Positions 46,480 to 57,845 of a stretch of DNA of 64,000 nucleotides are shown piece after piece. The DNA is taken from NCBI RefSeq assembly GCF_004664715.2, contig NC_051066.1, positions 85,108,736 through 85,172,735 of the forward strand, given 5' to 3'. A model generated the notes under the pieces. The model made no database searches, was not told where the DNA came from, and saw only the letters and a list, made by a program, of their open reading frames with translations. This stretch comes from Peromyscus leucopus (lineage: Eukaryota; Chordata; Mammalia; Rodentia; Cricetidae). Within the stretch, counting starts at the first letter, position 1. The number at the start of each line of letters is the position of its first letter. The position numbers and the translations under genes are program-made.

Positions 46480-46625
46480 TATTACAAGGTTTCATTGAAT
46501 GGCTCTAATTGGCCTTGAATTCTTTACTTAGACTGTGCTTGCCTTGAGCTTACTGTGGTACCTACCTACTTGGGCTTTCTAAGTGCTAGGATTACAGACT
46601 TATTTCATGCTTCAATTGCTTTAGT
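46480..46625 (-). mobile_element. Old B1-like fragment
   Basis: 'acaaggtttcattgaatggctctaattggccttgaattc' then 'cttactgtggtacctacc' and 'aagtgctaggattacaga' trace a strongly diverged reverse B1. Confidence 0.6.
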
Positions 46626-47204
46626 TTTTTGAGAGTGAATTTTACTTTTTTCTGGAATTTACTTGGCAGGAGCTATGAGGTAAAATAAGTTTATTATTTT
46701 GTCTCCAAACACATGAACACATTTGCCACCATCATTTATTGACAGCTCCATTCTATAAAAGTGTTTAACTGCATTTGTGACTAACTTTTACCATTCTTGC
46801 ATACTTTTTGATAAAAATTCCTGGAAAAGTCCAGAAGTGCAGAAGTCTAGAAATAATTGAGAATAAGCACTGTGATTTCCAAGACTGAGAAACTTCTTTC
46901 TTCAAAGAATGAACCAAAGGAATTTTGTGCTCTCACATATAATTCATCGTAAAAGAATTATAATCTTCAGTCATCGGAATCATTGCACAACTACTTGTTA
47001 ATTCTAAATTTTCCACTGTTCACTTGGAGGGAGGAAAGCACAAGTTGTTTCACAGTCAAATCCAAATTTCAAATTTCAAATATTTTGAGTTAATTCTGAA
47101 ATAATACACAATGCCATTATTTTCAGAAGAATGATAAGAATTGTAATAGCAAAGATTAGAATTGAGAAAAAATGTCAAAATTTATTATAGTTTCTTGTTT
47201 TCCT

Positions 47205-47283
47205 CATTAACTTTATCTCATTAAGCTCATCACAACACCTTGAGATTATAACTATTATTCTCTTTCATATAAGAAAACAACAG
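47205..47283 (+). mobile_element. MIR-like fragment
   Basis: 'aagctcatcacaacaccttgagattataactattattctc' fits the MIR body (taatcctcacaacaaccctatgagg...actattat). Confidence 0.4.
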
Positions 47284-47286
47284 GAT

Positions 47287-47508
47287 GGGGACTGGAGAAA
47301 CATCTCAGATGTTAAACATGCTCATTGGTCTTGCATTGGAATTAGGCTCAGTTCCACCAACATCAGGTGGCTCACAATCACCTGTAAGTCTAGTTGAGGG
47401 AATCTGACAGACTATTCTAGCCTCTGAGGGCACCTTCATGTACATGATGCACTTACAGACAGGCAAGCTCATACATAAACACAAATAAAAATAGATTAAA
47501 AACAACAA
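47287..47508 (+). mobile_element. B3/B2 SINE
   Basis: 'ggggactggagaaacatctcag' head, 'caggtggctcacaatcacctgtaagtctagttgagggaatctgac', 'cctctgagggcaccttcatg' and an A-rich end. The minus frame at 47305-47508 is this SINE. Confidence 0.88.
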
Positions 47509-47959
47509 GATGAATGACTGTAGTTAGCTTTAGTAAAAGCTAATAGCTGGTCATTTCAAGAACTTGAAAACATAACTTTTGATTCTATTATGTTTTCATT
47601 ACACTAAATTTTATGCATTAAAATGAAAAATAAACTGGTTGTTACTGTACCAGGAAGACCTCTTACCTTCAGATAAGTCACATGAACACATGAGATGTGC
47701 ACATTTGATGACAAACATGAAAGTAAAATATTTGGTTTCTCACTGTGATCAGTTAAACATCCAGTTCTATGATCTAACCATGAGTCCCTGTAAGCTCTTC
47801 AGTCATCAGAGAAATACCGACCCACTACTTAATCAAACCAAAAGCCTTAGTTGAAAACTATGCTAGTCCTATGGACTACTGTAACATTGCCTGCACAGTT
47901 ACTGCCTTCCAAATATATGATGCAATGGGGTCCTGAGTTTGGATACCCACATCCATATA

Positions 47960-48265
47960 AAAGCTGGGATGATGACACATGTCTGTCTTGTTGGAGGAAG
48001 TATGTCATTGTAGAGGCAGCCTTTAAGGTCTCAAGCCATATCCAGTGAGACAAACCACTTCTGTTTGTCTGTTGCCTATGCAATATGTAGAACTCTCGCT
48101 TACCTCTCCAGCACCATGTCTGCCTGCACACTACCATGTCCCACCATGATGATAATAGACTTAACCTCTGAACTGGTAAGCCACCCAGTTAAATGTTTTC
48201 TTTTATAAGAGTTGCTGTGGTCATGGTATCTCTTCACAGCAGTAGAAATCTCAACTAAAACAACC
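47960..48265 (+). mobile_element. URR1-like DNA element
   Basis: 'cttgttggaggaagtatgtcattg', 'ccagcaccatgtctgcctgcacactaccatgt', 'gatgataatagacttaacctctgaac', 'ttaaatgttttcttttataagagttgctgtgg' and 'ctcttcacagcagtagaaatctc' are family landmarks. The 5' part is eroded. Confidence 0.7.
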
Positions 48266-50320
48266 GGGCTTTTGACTCTGTGACCCACCACGCAGAACTG
48301 AATGTGATTGGGATGTATCCAATATGGTACCCAGAAGCTGGACATTCTATCATAAACACTAATGGAATGCTTGCTTCTTATGATAAAATCTCATTTAATA
48401 GTTTTTGTACATGGTGGATTATTTGGGGATTTGTTCAAAGTCTTAGGACAGTAGCAGGCAAAGGAGCTATGAACAGTTCTATAGAAATTGATTCCAGAGC
48501 TCATGCACTGTGCTTTAAAGACCAGACTAACCACCGAAGGCCAGTCTCAGTGGTGGTAGGATAAAGGAAGTGAGCCAATGTAGCATTTATATAAGTTGTT
48601 AAGACAACCACATCATACATAGGAAGAAAAACTTGCACCAGCTTACTTTTATTATTTTGAAAACAGATACTACAAATGAAAAGGAGCAAACCCTAAACTT
48701 TAACAAATATTTTGGTGTCTTAGAAAAAAGCCAGTTGAAATAGGCCCAAGCAAGGCATTAAAGTTTTCCTTTTCTGTTATTAAATATTCTGATTCAAGCT
48801 ATAAATGTTTCTGTCTCAGCTCTCAAGAGTAATAGCAATAGGTTAGTGTGTGGGCACATGGAAAGGACAAATGAACATTTCTTCTCCAATGGGAAATCAT
48901 TTAAAATGTACATAAAGCAATAGAAAAATTTAAACCTATTGGTGCCAAATCAAATTGTAAGGAATATTTTAGTACCAAAATTTACCAGTACTTTCTCTGA
49001 CAGGAAGACCATTATTAAGATCTGTGAGCCTGGTTGTACAAGAAAAATTTCTATTAGGTTCTGCAGAAATTCTGACTCACAGTGATTCCATCCTTCTGGG
49101 ACCTTGGCAGTAATCAAACATTTCTTCACAACAGCTGTGAGATCTGCATGAGATGCAAGGTCAATATGAATGGCCAATGAGAATATAGGCTCTGATTTAG
49201 TTAAAGTGTAACATACTCATGAGTTCTCTATATTGGACATTGAGAGGAACATTCGGGCCCTTCAGTCCCAGAACATTTATTCTATATTTATTTACCAGAA
49301 TAACTTGACATCTCAAAATATTGCTGAGTTTTTTCAAATCTTTGTCTCAAATGAGCAAAATATAATATTTATTCCAGCATTGATCTTTAAGTATAAAAGC
49401 TGAAGTTATATGAGTTCATGCTAATATTGATATCATGCTATTTTTTTTGAGGGATATATAACTTGCTTTTGAACCACATAACTGACTCCCCAGAGTAGAA
49501 GTTTATAATCTCCAAATCCATTAGGAATTAATGAGAGGAATTCATGTTCATGGATCTTAAATCATAGATTTTTTTTTAAAGTTCTAGCTATTCCTGTGCT
49601 GTTTCCTTTGACCTCCGGTGAGCACTAAAATAGTTAATAATTTAGTTGGTGAAGCAGAGACCAGCAGAAGAGGGAAAAGAGCCACAAAGAAGCACCTGAC
49701 TAGCTAGGATGTTGTTCCATCCCAAACTTATTATCTTTAAAATAAAATAAAAAAAAAAAACCTGATGCCCAGAGAATTCACAATATACTAATGGCATAAT
49801 CAACTTTACTTAGCTGGTTAGAAAATACTGCAAGACCTTCTTCATTCATGTAGCTCACTTAGAGAGAGAGAGATAGAAGAGAGTGAATGTGCCAGGGTTT
49901 GGCCAGGGTTTTCAGTCGAGACCTGCCAAGTTGCACAACATTGGCATATGAGCCAGCAAGGGCTTCACTAAATTTTATTAACCACTGACATGTACTAGAC
50001 TTTCAGGTATCTAATGCAAATTTAAGTGACTTGATTATTAAGTGTCAATGTTGCCTATTTCATGAGGTGAGGGCAGATTAAGTAAAAAAATCCTTTGTAG
50101 TACCCATAATAATAGCTGCTAGTAGAACCTTACACCAAGGTATCAGCATTGTGAGTCTGGAAACAACCCCATACCTAGCTTAGCTTACCAGTTCATATAT
50201 GACAGAGATGCTGCTGCAGACCAGTAAGAATTATTTTTTTCTTCAAATGGTGCTAAAACTATTTGGTACAATATGAAAAAAATAGTGTCCTGTGTCACAC
50301 AATTAGCAAATATCAGGTCT
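48266..50320. other. Unannotated sequence
   Basis: About 2 kb with no confident repeat, exon or RNA gene. A short (AG)n run occurs at 49861-49872. Confidence 0.4.
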
Positions 50321-50324
50321 ATGT

Positions 50325-50930
50325 AAATTAATGATAAATAGGAAAAGCAAGAATATGAACTCTTAGAAGACAATGTAGTAGCTCTTAAAGATTTCTAACT
50401 GGAAAAGGAATTCTCAAAACACCAAATGCTCAAGTGATACAGGGAAATATTGACCTCACTAAAATTAATATTTTCTATGGGTCAAAAAGTGTTACAAAAA
50501 GGTCCTTTCAAAAAAGAAAAAAAACCCAAATGAGAGACAATTATGGTAGAACACATATATAAGATTGGAAAATATGCTTTAAATTTCTGCAAATCTGCCA
50601 TCACAAACCTGTCAGACTTAGGAAGTATGGCAAGAAACTTTCTGAGGTTTGGAAGCAATGAGTTTGCTCCTATTCTATGGGGACAATACATTTGTACACT
50701 TTGGGTAAACAGCTTGACATTTCCTAGTAATATGATATATATATATATATAAAATGATCCAGTGTTTTGGCTCCAGTTTATGTAACCTAGAGAGATCGAG
50801 TGTATGTGCACTGTGAGATATATAGAACATAACTCTGATATACCAGAGAAAATTGGAAAAGGAACTACATATATTTAACAGACTAATATTTTCACTTAAG
50901 TAAAATTTAAAAGCAATCACAACTAAATAA
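50325..50930 (+). mobile_element. Ancient L1 ORF2 fragment
   Basis: The plus frame at 50543-50752 reads like L1 ORF2 (LYTLWVNSLTF), matching the conserved LxxLWxxS-type stretch near the ORF2 C-terminus. 'aaaattaatattttctatgg' upstream is the usual L1 sequence before it. The minus-strand frames of 109 and 81 codons are opposite-strand shadows. Confidence 0.65.
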
Positions 50931-51204
50931 TGTCATGGTTCAGGATACACAAATGGGTAGTAATGACCAGAAAGAACAGCAAAGAAAGGACTAACAAGTT
51001 CAGAATCACAGATTATTGCAGATAAATAAGGAGAGGCACACAGGGATTTGGTGGGGCTCTGTGGTGTTCTATTTCTCAGCCTGAGTGTTTGAACCAAGAA
51101 AATCCATTTTATTATTCTCTTTAAACTTATATGCATATATTTTCAATTATTTTGAATGCCTGCTATATTTTATAAGACAAGATCAATGTAGGCTTAATAT
51201 ATGC

Positions 51205-52850
51205 TGTTGTTTGTTTTTGCTTTTTGGGGGGTCCTAGCACCCAGCTCCCCCAAAAATCACGTGCAGAGGCTTATTCTTTTTTTTTTCCTTTTATTTTATT
51301 TTACAATACCATTCAGTTCTACATAACAGCCACAGATTCCCTTGTTCTCCCCCTTCCTGCCCCCCTCCCTTCCCCCAGCCCACCCCCCATTCCGATTTCC
51401 TCCAGGGCAAAGCCTCCCCCGAGGACTGAGATCTACCTGGTAGACTCAGTCCAGGCAGGTCCAGTCCCCTCCTCCCAGATTGAGCCAAGCATTCCTGCAT
51501 AAGTCCCAGGTTTCAAACAGCTAACTCATGCAATGAGCACAGGACCTGGTACCACTGCCTAGATGCTTCCCAAACAGATCAAGCCAATCAACTGTCTCAC
51601 CTATTCAGAGGGCCTGATCCAGTTGGGGGCCCCTCAGCCTTTGGTTCATAGTTCATGTGTTTCCGTTCGTTTGGCTATTTGTCCCTGTGCTTTATCCAAC
51701 CTTGGTTTCAACAATTCTCGCTTATATAAAATCCCCTCTTTCTCGATAATTAGACTCCCAGAGCTCCACCGGGGCCTAGCCGTGGATCTCTGCATCCAGA
51801 TTCCTCAGTCCTTGAATGGGGTTTCTGGCCCAACTATTAGGGTGTTTGGCCATCCCATCACCAGAGTAGGTCAGTCCCGGCTGTCTCTCGACCATTGCCA
51901 GCAGTCTTTTGTGGGGGTATCTTTGTGGATTTCTGTAGGCCTCTTTAGCACTTTGTTTCTTCCTTTTCTCATGTGGCCTTCATTTACCATGGTCTCCTAT
52001 TCCTTGTTCTCCCTCTCTGTTCTTGATCCAGGTGGGATCTCCTGCTCTCTTCCCTCGACCCTCACCCTTCATTGCTCCCACTCATGTCCAAGTTGTTCAT
52101 GTAGATCTCAGCATTTCTCTGTCTTGGGCGATCCTCGTGTCTTTCTTGGGGTCCTGTTTTCCAGGTAGCCTGACTGGTGATGTGAGTAGCAGTCCAGTCA
52201 TCCTTGTTCCACATATAGTATCCTCCTATGAGTGAGTACATACCATATTTGTCTTTCTGAGTCTGGGTTACCTCACTTAGGATGATTTTTTCTAGATCCA
52301 TCCATTTGCCTGCAAACCTTAGGATGTCATTGTTTTTCTCTGCTGAGTAGTATTCCATTGTGTATATGTGCCACAATTTATTTATCCATTCTTCAGTTGA
52401 AGGGCATCTAGGTTGTTTCAAGGTTTTGGCTATTACAAACAATGCTGATATGAACATAGCTGAGCAAGTGCTCTTGTGGCATGATTGAGCATTTCTTGGG
52501 TATATGCCCAAGAGTGGTATAGCTGGATCTTGGGGGAGATTGATTCCCAATTTTCTAAGAAAGCGCCATATTGATTTCCAAAGTGGTTGTACAAGCTTGC
52601 ATTCCCCAGAGGCTTATTCTTAATAACAAATGCGTGGCCTTAGCTTGGCTCATTTCTAGCCAGTTTTTCTTAACTTTAAAAGTAACCCATCTGTCTTCTG
52701 TCTCTGGGTTTTTCCCATTCTCTTACTTCTGTAAATCTTACTCTTACTCTGTGGCTTGCTGTGTAGCTGGGTGGCTGACCCCTGGAGTCCTCCTCCTTTT
52801 CTGGCTACTTCTTCCTTCTCCCTCCCTTTTTCTCTAAACAAAAAATGAAA
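51205..52850 (-). mobile_element. 3' LTR of ERV copy 2 (partial), split by L1
   Basis: 51205-51278 and 52607-52850 together give the R-U5 half of the LTR: 'ccaagctaaggcca', 'gcaagccacagag', 'ctcaggctctgtgtgtgat'-type sequence on the minus strand. It matches the right-hand LTR (54834-55309) except that the U3 half is missing, replaced by unrelated sequence after about 52850. Confidence 0.65.
51279..52606 (-). mobile_element. 5'-truncated L1 nested in the LTR, with 15-bp target-site duplication
   Basis: Poly-T at 51277, L1 3' UTR, then the C-terminal 162 codons of ORF2 in one open frame (52062-52550, minus) with the motifs GINLPQDPAIPLLG, WHIYTMEYYSA and ILSEVTQTQKDK. The LTR sequence cagaggcttattctt is duplicated at 51264-51278 and 52607-52621. 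The long intact frame suggests a fairly recent insertion. It lacks the endonuclease and RT domains and cannot move on its own. Confidence 0.95.
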
Positions 52851-53792
52851 GGTTTTTAACTTTAACATAATAAGACTGTACACAATAAGAACAATTATCA
52901 AGTAAAGATTACATTGACAGTGTAATGAATTCCAGTTCATTTGTATCTGGCAAATTAAAAGAAAATACTCTATTATCTGTCCTATCTTAATGAATCTAGA
53001 GTTTTATACCTAATTAACTCTGTATCATAACTAAGGAAAACCTGCAACTATAACTATCTAGTCATCAACTCCATCAAAGACCCAGAAGGATGTAACATTA
53101 TCTAACAAGAGAGACATTTGTCTGCTTGGACAGTTACTCTAAATTCCTCTGCAACTTTGGGACATCCATCTTCAGCCTACAGCCCTAGAGTATCTGGCAG
53201 ACTCATCTATAAAGCAGGAATTTTGAAGGACTATCCTGCCTTGTTTTGGCAAAGTTCAACGGTCTTTTTCCTTGTGTCCTGCATGCCCAGGCTGCACAGC
53301 ACATTATCTGCAAGTCAAAGACAAGAACAGTTTCTTTGCCCAATGGCTAACCTTGCCACAATGAAAGCAAACTCCATAAGGACTTTCTTCAATGCCCATC
53401 ATCTTCTCTGAAGTAAATTGGTGCTGCCAGGAGCAGATGTGTCTCATTGTGATGATAGAGTTTAAACTAACAAAACATTTAAATACCATATTCTGTAAGT
53501 CTTTGAAGTGTTTGAAGTCTTATTTATTTCAAACATATCCATTTAACCTAGAAAACATACCTAACACATCTACAAATTTGATCATTATAGATGACTAACT
53601 ATTGACATTGTTTCTTGATTGTCCTATATAATTTATAATAATAGCTTTGAAAAACTAGAATTTCACCCTACATTTCCAAATGAACTGCATAGGCACAATA
53701 TCTCAAGCAAAAATAGAAACATACATACAATATATACAAAAATAGCCTTAAATTTTTATCAATATACAAAAATCCTTTAAACAAGAGTAGAA

Positions 53793-53817
53793 ACACACAC
53801 ACACACACACACACACA
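53793..53817. repeat. (CA)n microsatellite
   Basis: 12 CA units inside the internal region of ERV copy 2; not seen at the matching place in copy 1. Confidence 0.95.
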
Positions 53818-54833
53818 TAAACAAAAATAACTTTAAATTTGTATCAATATACTATATTCCTCTAAATGATGACAAATACCCATTACCAACCAGATAACCA
53901 AAGACCACCTACCCCATCTCTTGGGAATATGGGCATAGTATTCTCCAAACTGCTTCCTGATGTCTGTGGATGAAGTATCCTTAGGGTCCCAGAGAGAAAA
54001 TTTTGAGATAATGATAAAGTCCTGGGAAGAGCACCAGTAACCTCTGCTGATAGACATCACCTGTCATGTTTCAGGAGGTCTCGCCTGATCAAACCTGATC
54101 CATATTAACCCTGAAGGAATTCACAGCCTCTCATCTCCTGTGGGAACAAAACTCCAGTGCATTTTTTATTTCTATTTGACAAATATATTTTTGGCTTTTT
54201 AAAAGGTAAGGCATTCCTAAGGTACATAGAGTGATTTGTTTCAACAGTCCCTCTTTCAATTCCAGGTCTCTCTGCATCTGTCCTTTGCTTTTCAACAATC
54301 AAAAAAATCCAAAATCAACATAATAACATACATAAGTCAGACTCTTTTTCTATGGCTTTTGTTGTTACTTTTAATCTCTCTTTAAAGATTTTATTATTGT
54401 TTTAAACTATTCATTTCTTTCTATGACTATACCCTTTTTCTTTTTTTAAGTCTACGCACATTGTTAGTCACACTGTAACCTGTTTAAAGATTTTTCTGTC
54501 TAGACCTCTTTTATTGCTTATCTTCAGCCTTTTTTGACTATATGAGCAAACCTTTAAAGTGCTAACATACTCTTGGATCCTCTGCATATGGCTCTCAGCT
54601 GGCTCCACCTGCTTCTTGGGTAGTGAAAACCAAATGTGAAACCTGAGACCTGTTGGAGATTTGTCTGACCAGGAACTGCATTCAACCTTTCTAAAGCTCT
54701 AGAATGCTGATGCTTGCACTGTGGCAGGCATTTTTACTTAGTTTTTTGTTCCTACCTAATGTACTAGCTGCTCAAGGGCTTGCTAGCAGGCAGAAACTCA
54801 GCTTTTTAAGCCCTACATGGAAATTTGGGCCCA

Positions 54834-55309
54834 TGTTGGAATGCCAAAATGTTCTTGGTTATTTTTACTCTTTTGGGAGGCCCACCACCCAGCTCCCAAA
54901 TAAATCACACATGGAAGCTTATTCTTACTTATAAATGTCCAGCCTTAGCTTGGCTTGTTCCTTGCCAGCTTTCTTTAACTTAAATTACCCTGTCTACCTT
55001 TTGCCTCTGGGCATTTCCTTCTCTATTACTTTATACTTTTTTTGTTTCTTAATCCATGGCTTGCTTTGTAACTGGGTAGCTGACCCCTAGAGTCCTTCTT
55101 CTCTGTCTTTTCTTTCTTCCTCCCAGATTTTTCCTTCTATATATTTTCTCTGCCTGCCAGCCTGCCTATCCTTTCTCCTGCCTTGCTATTGGCCATTCAG
55201 TTCTTTATTAAGCCATCAGGTATTTTAGACAGGCACAGTAATACAGCTTCACAGAGTTAAACAAGTGCAACAGAAACAAAAGTAACACACCTTAAAATAA
55301 TATTCTACA
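54834..55309 (-). mobile_element. 5' LTR of ERV copy 2
   Basis: 476 bp with TG...CA ends on the minus strand (TGTAGAATATT... GGCATTCCAACA). On that strand it has 'ggcttaataaagaac' (AATAAA), 'ggccaatagcaaggcag' (CCAAT), 'gagaaaatatatagaagg' (TATA-like) and 'gtgatttatttgggagc'. The 3' half resembles the LTR of ERV copy 1 and the 5' half does not. The minus strand after it shows no clear tRNA primer-binding site. Confidence 0.8.
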
Positions 55310-55494
55310 ATATGTTTATAAACATTCGATTTACCACATCATTTCCTTTTTTCCTTATGTTTATCCTTATTTACAGGGCATTAAACAAATATTTCTCTAA
55401 ATTGTTAGAATTTTAAATAAAATCTTATTTTTGGTTTCAATAAATGGTTTATGGTTCTAATAAACTGTTATCAGTGTTTGGTCTCAGGGCTCGA

Positions 55495-55634
55495 TATATG
55501 TCTCAATGACCAAGAGTACTTGTTGCCCTTGTAGAGGGCTCGGACTCAGTTCCTACCATCCACATGGTGGCTCACATGCATCTCTAATTCTAGTTCCAGG
55601 GGACTCAATGTCTTTTTGTGGCCTCTGCAGGCAC

Positions 55635-55687
<53 letters not shown>

Positions 55688-55735
55688 CACACATACATAC
55701 ACACACACACACTAAATAAAAAAAAAAACACTATC
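55495..55735 (+). mobile_element. B2/B3-like SINE with compound microsatellite
   Basis: 'caatgaccaagagtacttgttgcccttgtagagggctcgg', 'accatccacatggtggctcac' and 'ttgtggcctctgcaggcacca' are B2/B3 body in order. The 3' end holds (CT)24, then CA repeats and aaataaaaaaaaaaa. Confidence 0.88.
55638..55713. repeat. Compound (CT)n-(CA)n microsatellite
   Basis: CT run 55638-55685 (48 bp), followed by imperfect CA repeats to 55713, within the SINE's 3' end. Confidence 0.97.
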
Positions 55736-55739
55736 TGTC

Positions 55740-57084
55740 TTTACTTACAATTTTTTTATCTTAACACTCAATTTAAAAATATACATTGTGTATTTATTGT
55801 TTCTGGACCCTGAAGAAAATATCTATCTGGGGCATAGTGTTTATGTTTGACTAATCCTCAGTCCTGATATGAAGCAATGTTTACATGCCCTAGTTTAGTC
55901 ATTTTAAAAATATATGAACTGTATTTTTGTGTTTCATTTGCCAGATGCTTGTGGACAAATGGATGGAAGATGCCCTGGGTTAAACATTTTGTTTTAGTTG
56001 CCAGGAGCCCTTTGACTATCTCACAAGCATTGTTCTCACAACCAATGACAATGGTGAAATAATGTTGTTCAGTGACCTGGGACACATGTTTTCACCTGAA
56101 TCTCTGCTTATAGTTATCAGGACGCTATTATTTTACACAACTCATATTGGAAATTGGCAAAACTACTACTAACCAAAATTACCAGGGTAATTGTCATTTC
56201 TTCGATACCAAACATCTGTGTAAGAGCGGGCAGATTACTTTTATGAATATTGTTTGATCAACTTTTAAACAGAAATTAGGTGAAGAGCTATTATCATCTG
56301 CATACTGCATTGAAGACAGGTAATAAGATCTATTCGAAATTAAAATTTGAATTTACATAGGCATCTAATTGCATTCTCTTTATAAGGAGACTGGGAGAAA
56401 ATGACAGAAGATGGTTTATAGGGCGACTTTAATGAATGATTTCTGCTGAAGCATTTCCTAGAATGATCATGAAGAATCTTGAAAACATTACACTTCATAA
56501 AACATAAAAAGAATGACTGTAAGTAATCAGGCAAGAATTATAATGCTTGTAAATTTATCAATGTCTGCATAAAATGATTCTGGCTTCACTGTTTCTCTGG
56601 CAACTTGGGAGAAAAGCTTCAGAAGCAGATGGGCCATAGATGCCAAACCATTTCACATGAAATTGTGATCATATGATGGAAGAGGCAACATGATGCAATT
56701 CTTGGCTTGTCATCATAAAGTGGTAATGTGCTCCGCTTAATTCCCAGTGCACATCCAATTATAAGATGCTTTCTGTATCAATACGTCTGTAACAGTTTTT
56801 AATTTCTTCACAAAATTTGAGTTCTGATATCACCAAGTAAGTCATCAAGTAAGAATAAAAGAATTATCTACTATTTCTGTGAAACACATATTCAGTGTGG
56901 ATTAGATAAATCGTCTCTCTTTTGAGAAAGAGAGTTGAAAGAGTCTTGAACACATCACTAATACCCTGACATTTTTTAAATTGTTATAACCACGAAGGAA
57001 AATTACTGTGGGGTGGCACCCTGACTCCAAGAAAAAGAGACTAGTTTAGTGACATAAGAGAATGGATGGATGGGAAGGCTCAAG
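55740..57084. other. Unannotated, largely repeat-free stretch
   Basis: About 1.3 kb without a recognised interspersed repeat. A/T-rich homeodomain-like cores (for example 'gcttaattcccagtgcac' near 56735, 'ggattagataaatcg' near 56900) occur, as expected by chance or in a conserved non-coding element. Confidence 0.35.
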
Positions 57085-57327
57085 GATGCTGTTTTAGGGC
57101 TTCAGTTGCTGTGATAAAAACAGCATGTCCAAGAGAATTTTGGGAGGACAGATTTATTTCCACCTAGAACTCTCAGGTCACAGTCCATCACTGAGGGAAG
57201 TCAGGGCAGGAACTGAAGAAACCTGGATGGATGCAGGACCTGAAGCAAAAGCCCTGGAGGAGAACTGCATACTGGTTTGTTCCTCCTTGTTCCTTTCATT
57301 TGGCTTCTTTTGTTTGCTTTGTTTTGT

Positions 57328-57362
<35 letters not shown>

Positions 57363-57560
57363 GTACCACCCAGGACCACCTGCCTAGAGGTAGCACCATA
57401 CACAAATGGACTGGGCTCTCCAACATCAATCATTAATCAAGAAAATGCCTGAAGGCTTGCCTTCATTGTGATCTTATGGAGGCATTTTCTCACCTGAGTT
57501 TCCCTCCTCTCAGATGACTCTAGCTTGTGTCAATTCGACAGAAAAAGTATCCCTCGCAGA
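57085..57560 (+). mobile_element. Common rodent interspersed repeat, family not named
   Basis: 'gttgctgtgataaaaacagc', 'acagtccatcactgagggaagtcagggcaggaact', 'cccaggaccacctgcctag', 'catcaatcattaatcaagaaaatgcc', 'ggaggcattttctcacctgag' and 'gatgactctagcttgtgtcaa' are the ordered landmarks of a well-known rodent repeat. I am confident it is that repeat but not of its class. A T32 tract (57330-57361) sits in its middle. Confidence 0.7.
57330..57361. repeat. Poly-T tract, 32 bp
   Basis: Pure T run with T-rich imperfect sequence before it (57296-57328). There is no SINE body beside it. Confidence 0.97.
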
Positions 57561-57689
57561 TGCTTGGTTACTGGAAGGACTATGATCTGAACAGGCAGCT
57601 TTGTTTTGTCCCATCCTGTGCTCTTGAGAGGAAATCAGAATGCTTCATAAAGATTCAAAGTGAGTCAGGTATCTTAACTTGATTCCTTG

Positions 57690-57845
57690 ATCTTTGTCCT
57701 TAGGTACAAACAATTTCACTCACGAACCTCATTTTATCTCTTATAATATGTAGAAACTATTCCAGAGATTGAAAGAAGTATTGCATGAGAAAATATAAAA
57801 GTGGTTGGTGTATGGTAGACACTCAATAGGTGTTCATAGAAATCC
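57690..57845 (+). mobile_element. MIR fragment
   Basis: 'ttcactcacgaacctcattttatctct' and 'gtggttggtgtatggtagacactcaataggtgttca' follow the MIR core and 3' end (tcatctgtaaaatgg... gcctggcacatagtaagtgctcaataaatg). Confidence 0.6.

Larger units (their letters stand above)
51205..55309 (-). mobile_element. Retrovirus-like element with both LTRs, no pol seen (ERV copy 2)
   Basis: On the minus strand: 5' LTR (55309-54834), internal non-coding sequence, a gag nucleocapsid relic (about 53489-53304), a 3' tail (53100-52857) and a partial 3' LTR (52840-51205) split by an L1. The gag relic shows a CCHC zinc-knuckle-like pattern (CFHCGKVSH, with the last Cys lost). Gag and tail align with 8640-9354 in ERV copy 1 and meet at the same place, leaving no room for pol or env. 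Frames are broken and the element is inactive. No primer-binding site could be recognised next to the 5' LTR. Confidence 0.72.

Noticed and set aside
50482..50811. 109-codon minus-strand frame
   Set aside because: It is antisense to an ancient L1 ORF2 fragment and includes an AT dinucleotide run coding alternating Ile and Tyr.
51563..52168. 201-codon plus-strand frame
   Set aside because: It lies antisense to the nested L1 3' UTR and ORF2 end, so it is a shadow of a repeat.
52062..52550. 162-codon minus-strand frame as a stand-alone gene
   Set aside because: It is the C-terminus of L1 ORF2 in a 5'-truncated copy, without endonuclease or reverse-transcriptase domains.
57125..57436. 103-codon frame with a poly-Phe run
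   Set aside because: It crosses a known rodent repeat and its T32 tract.
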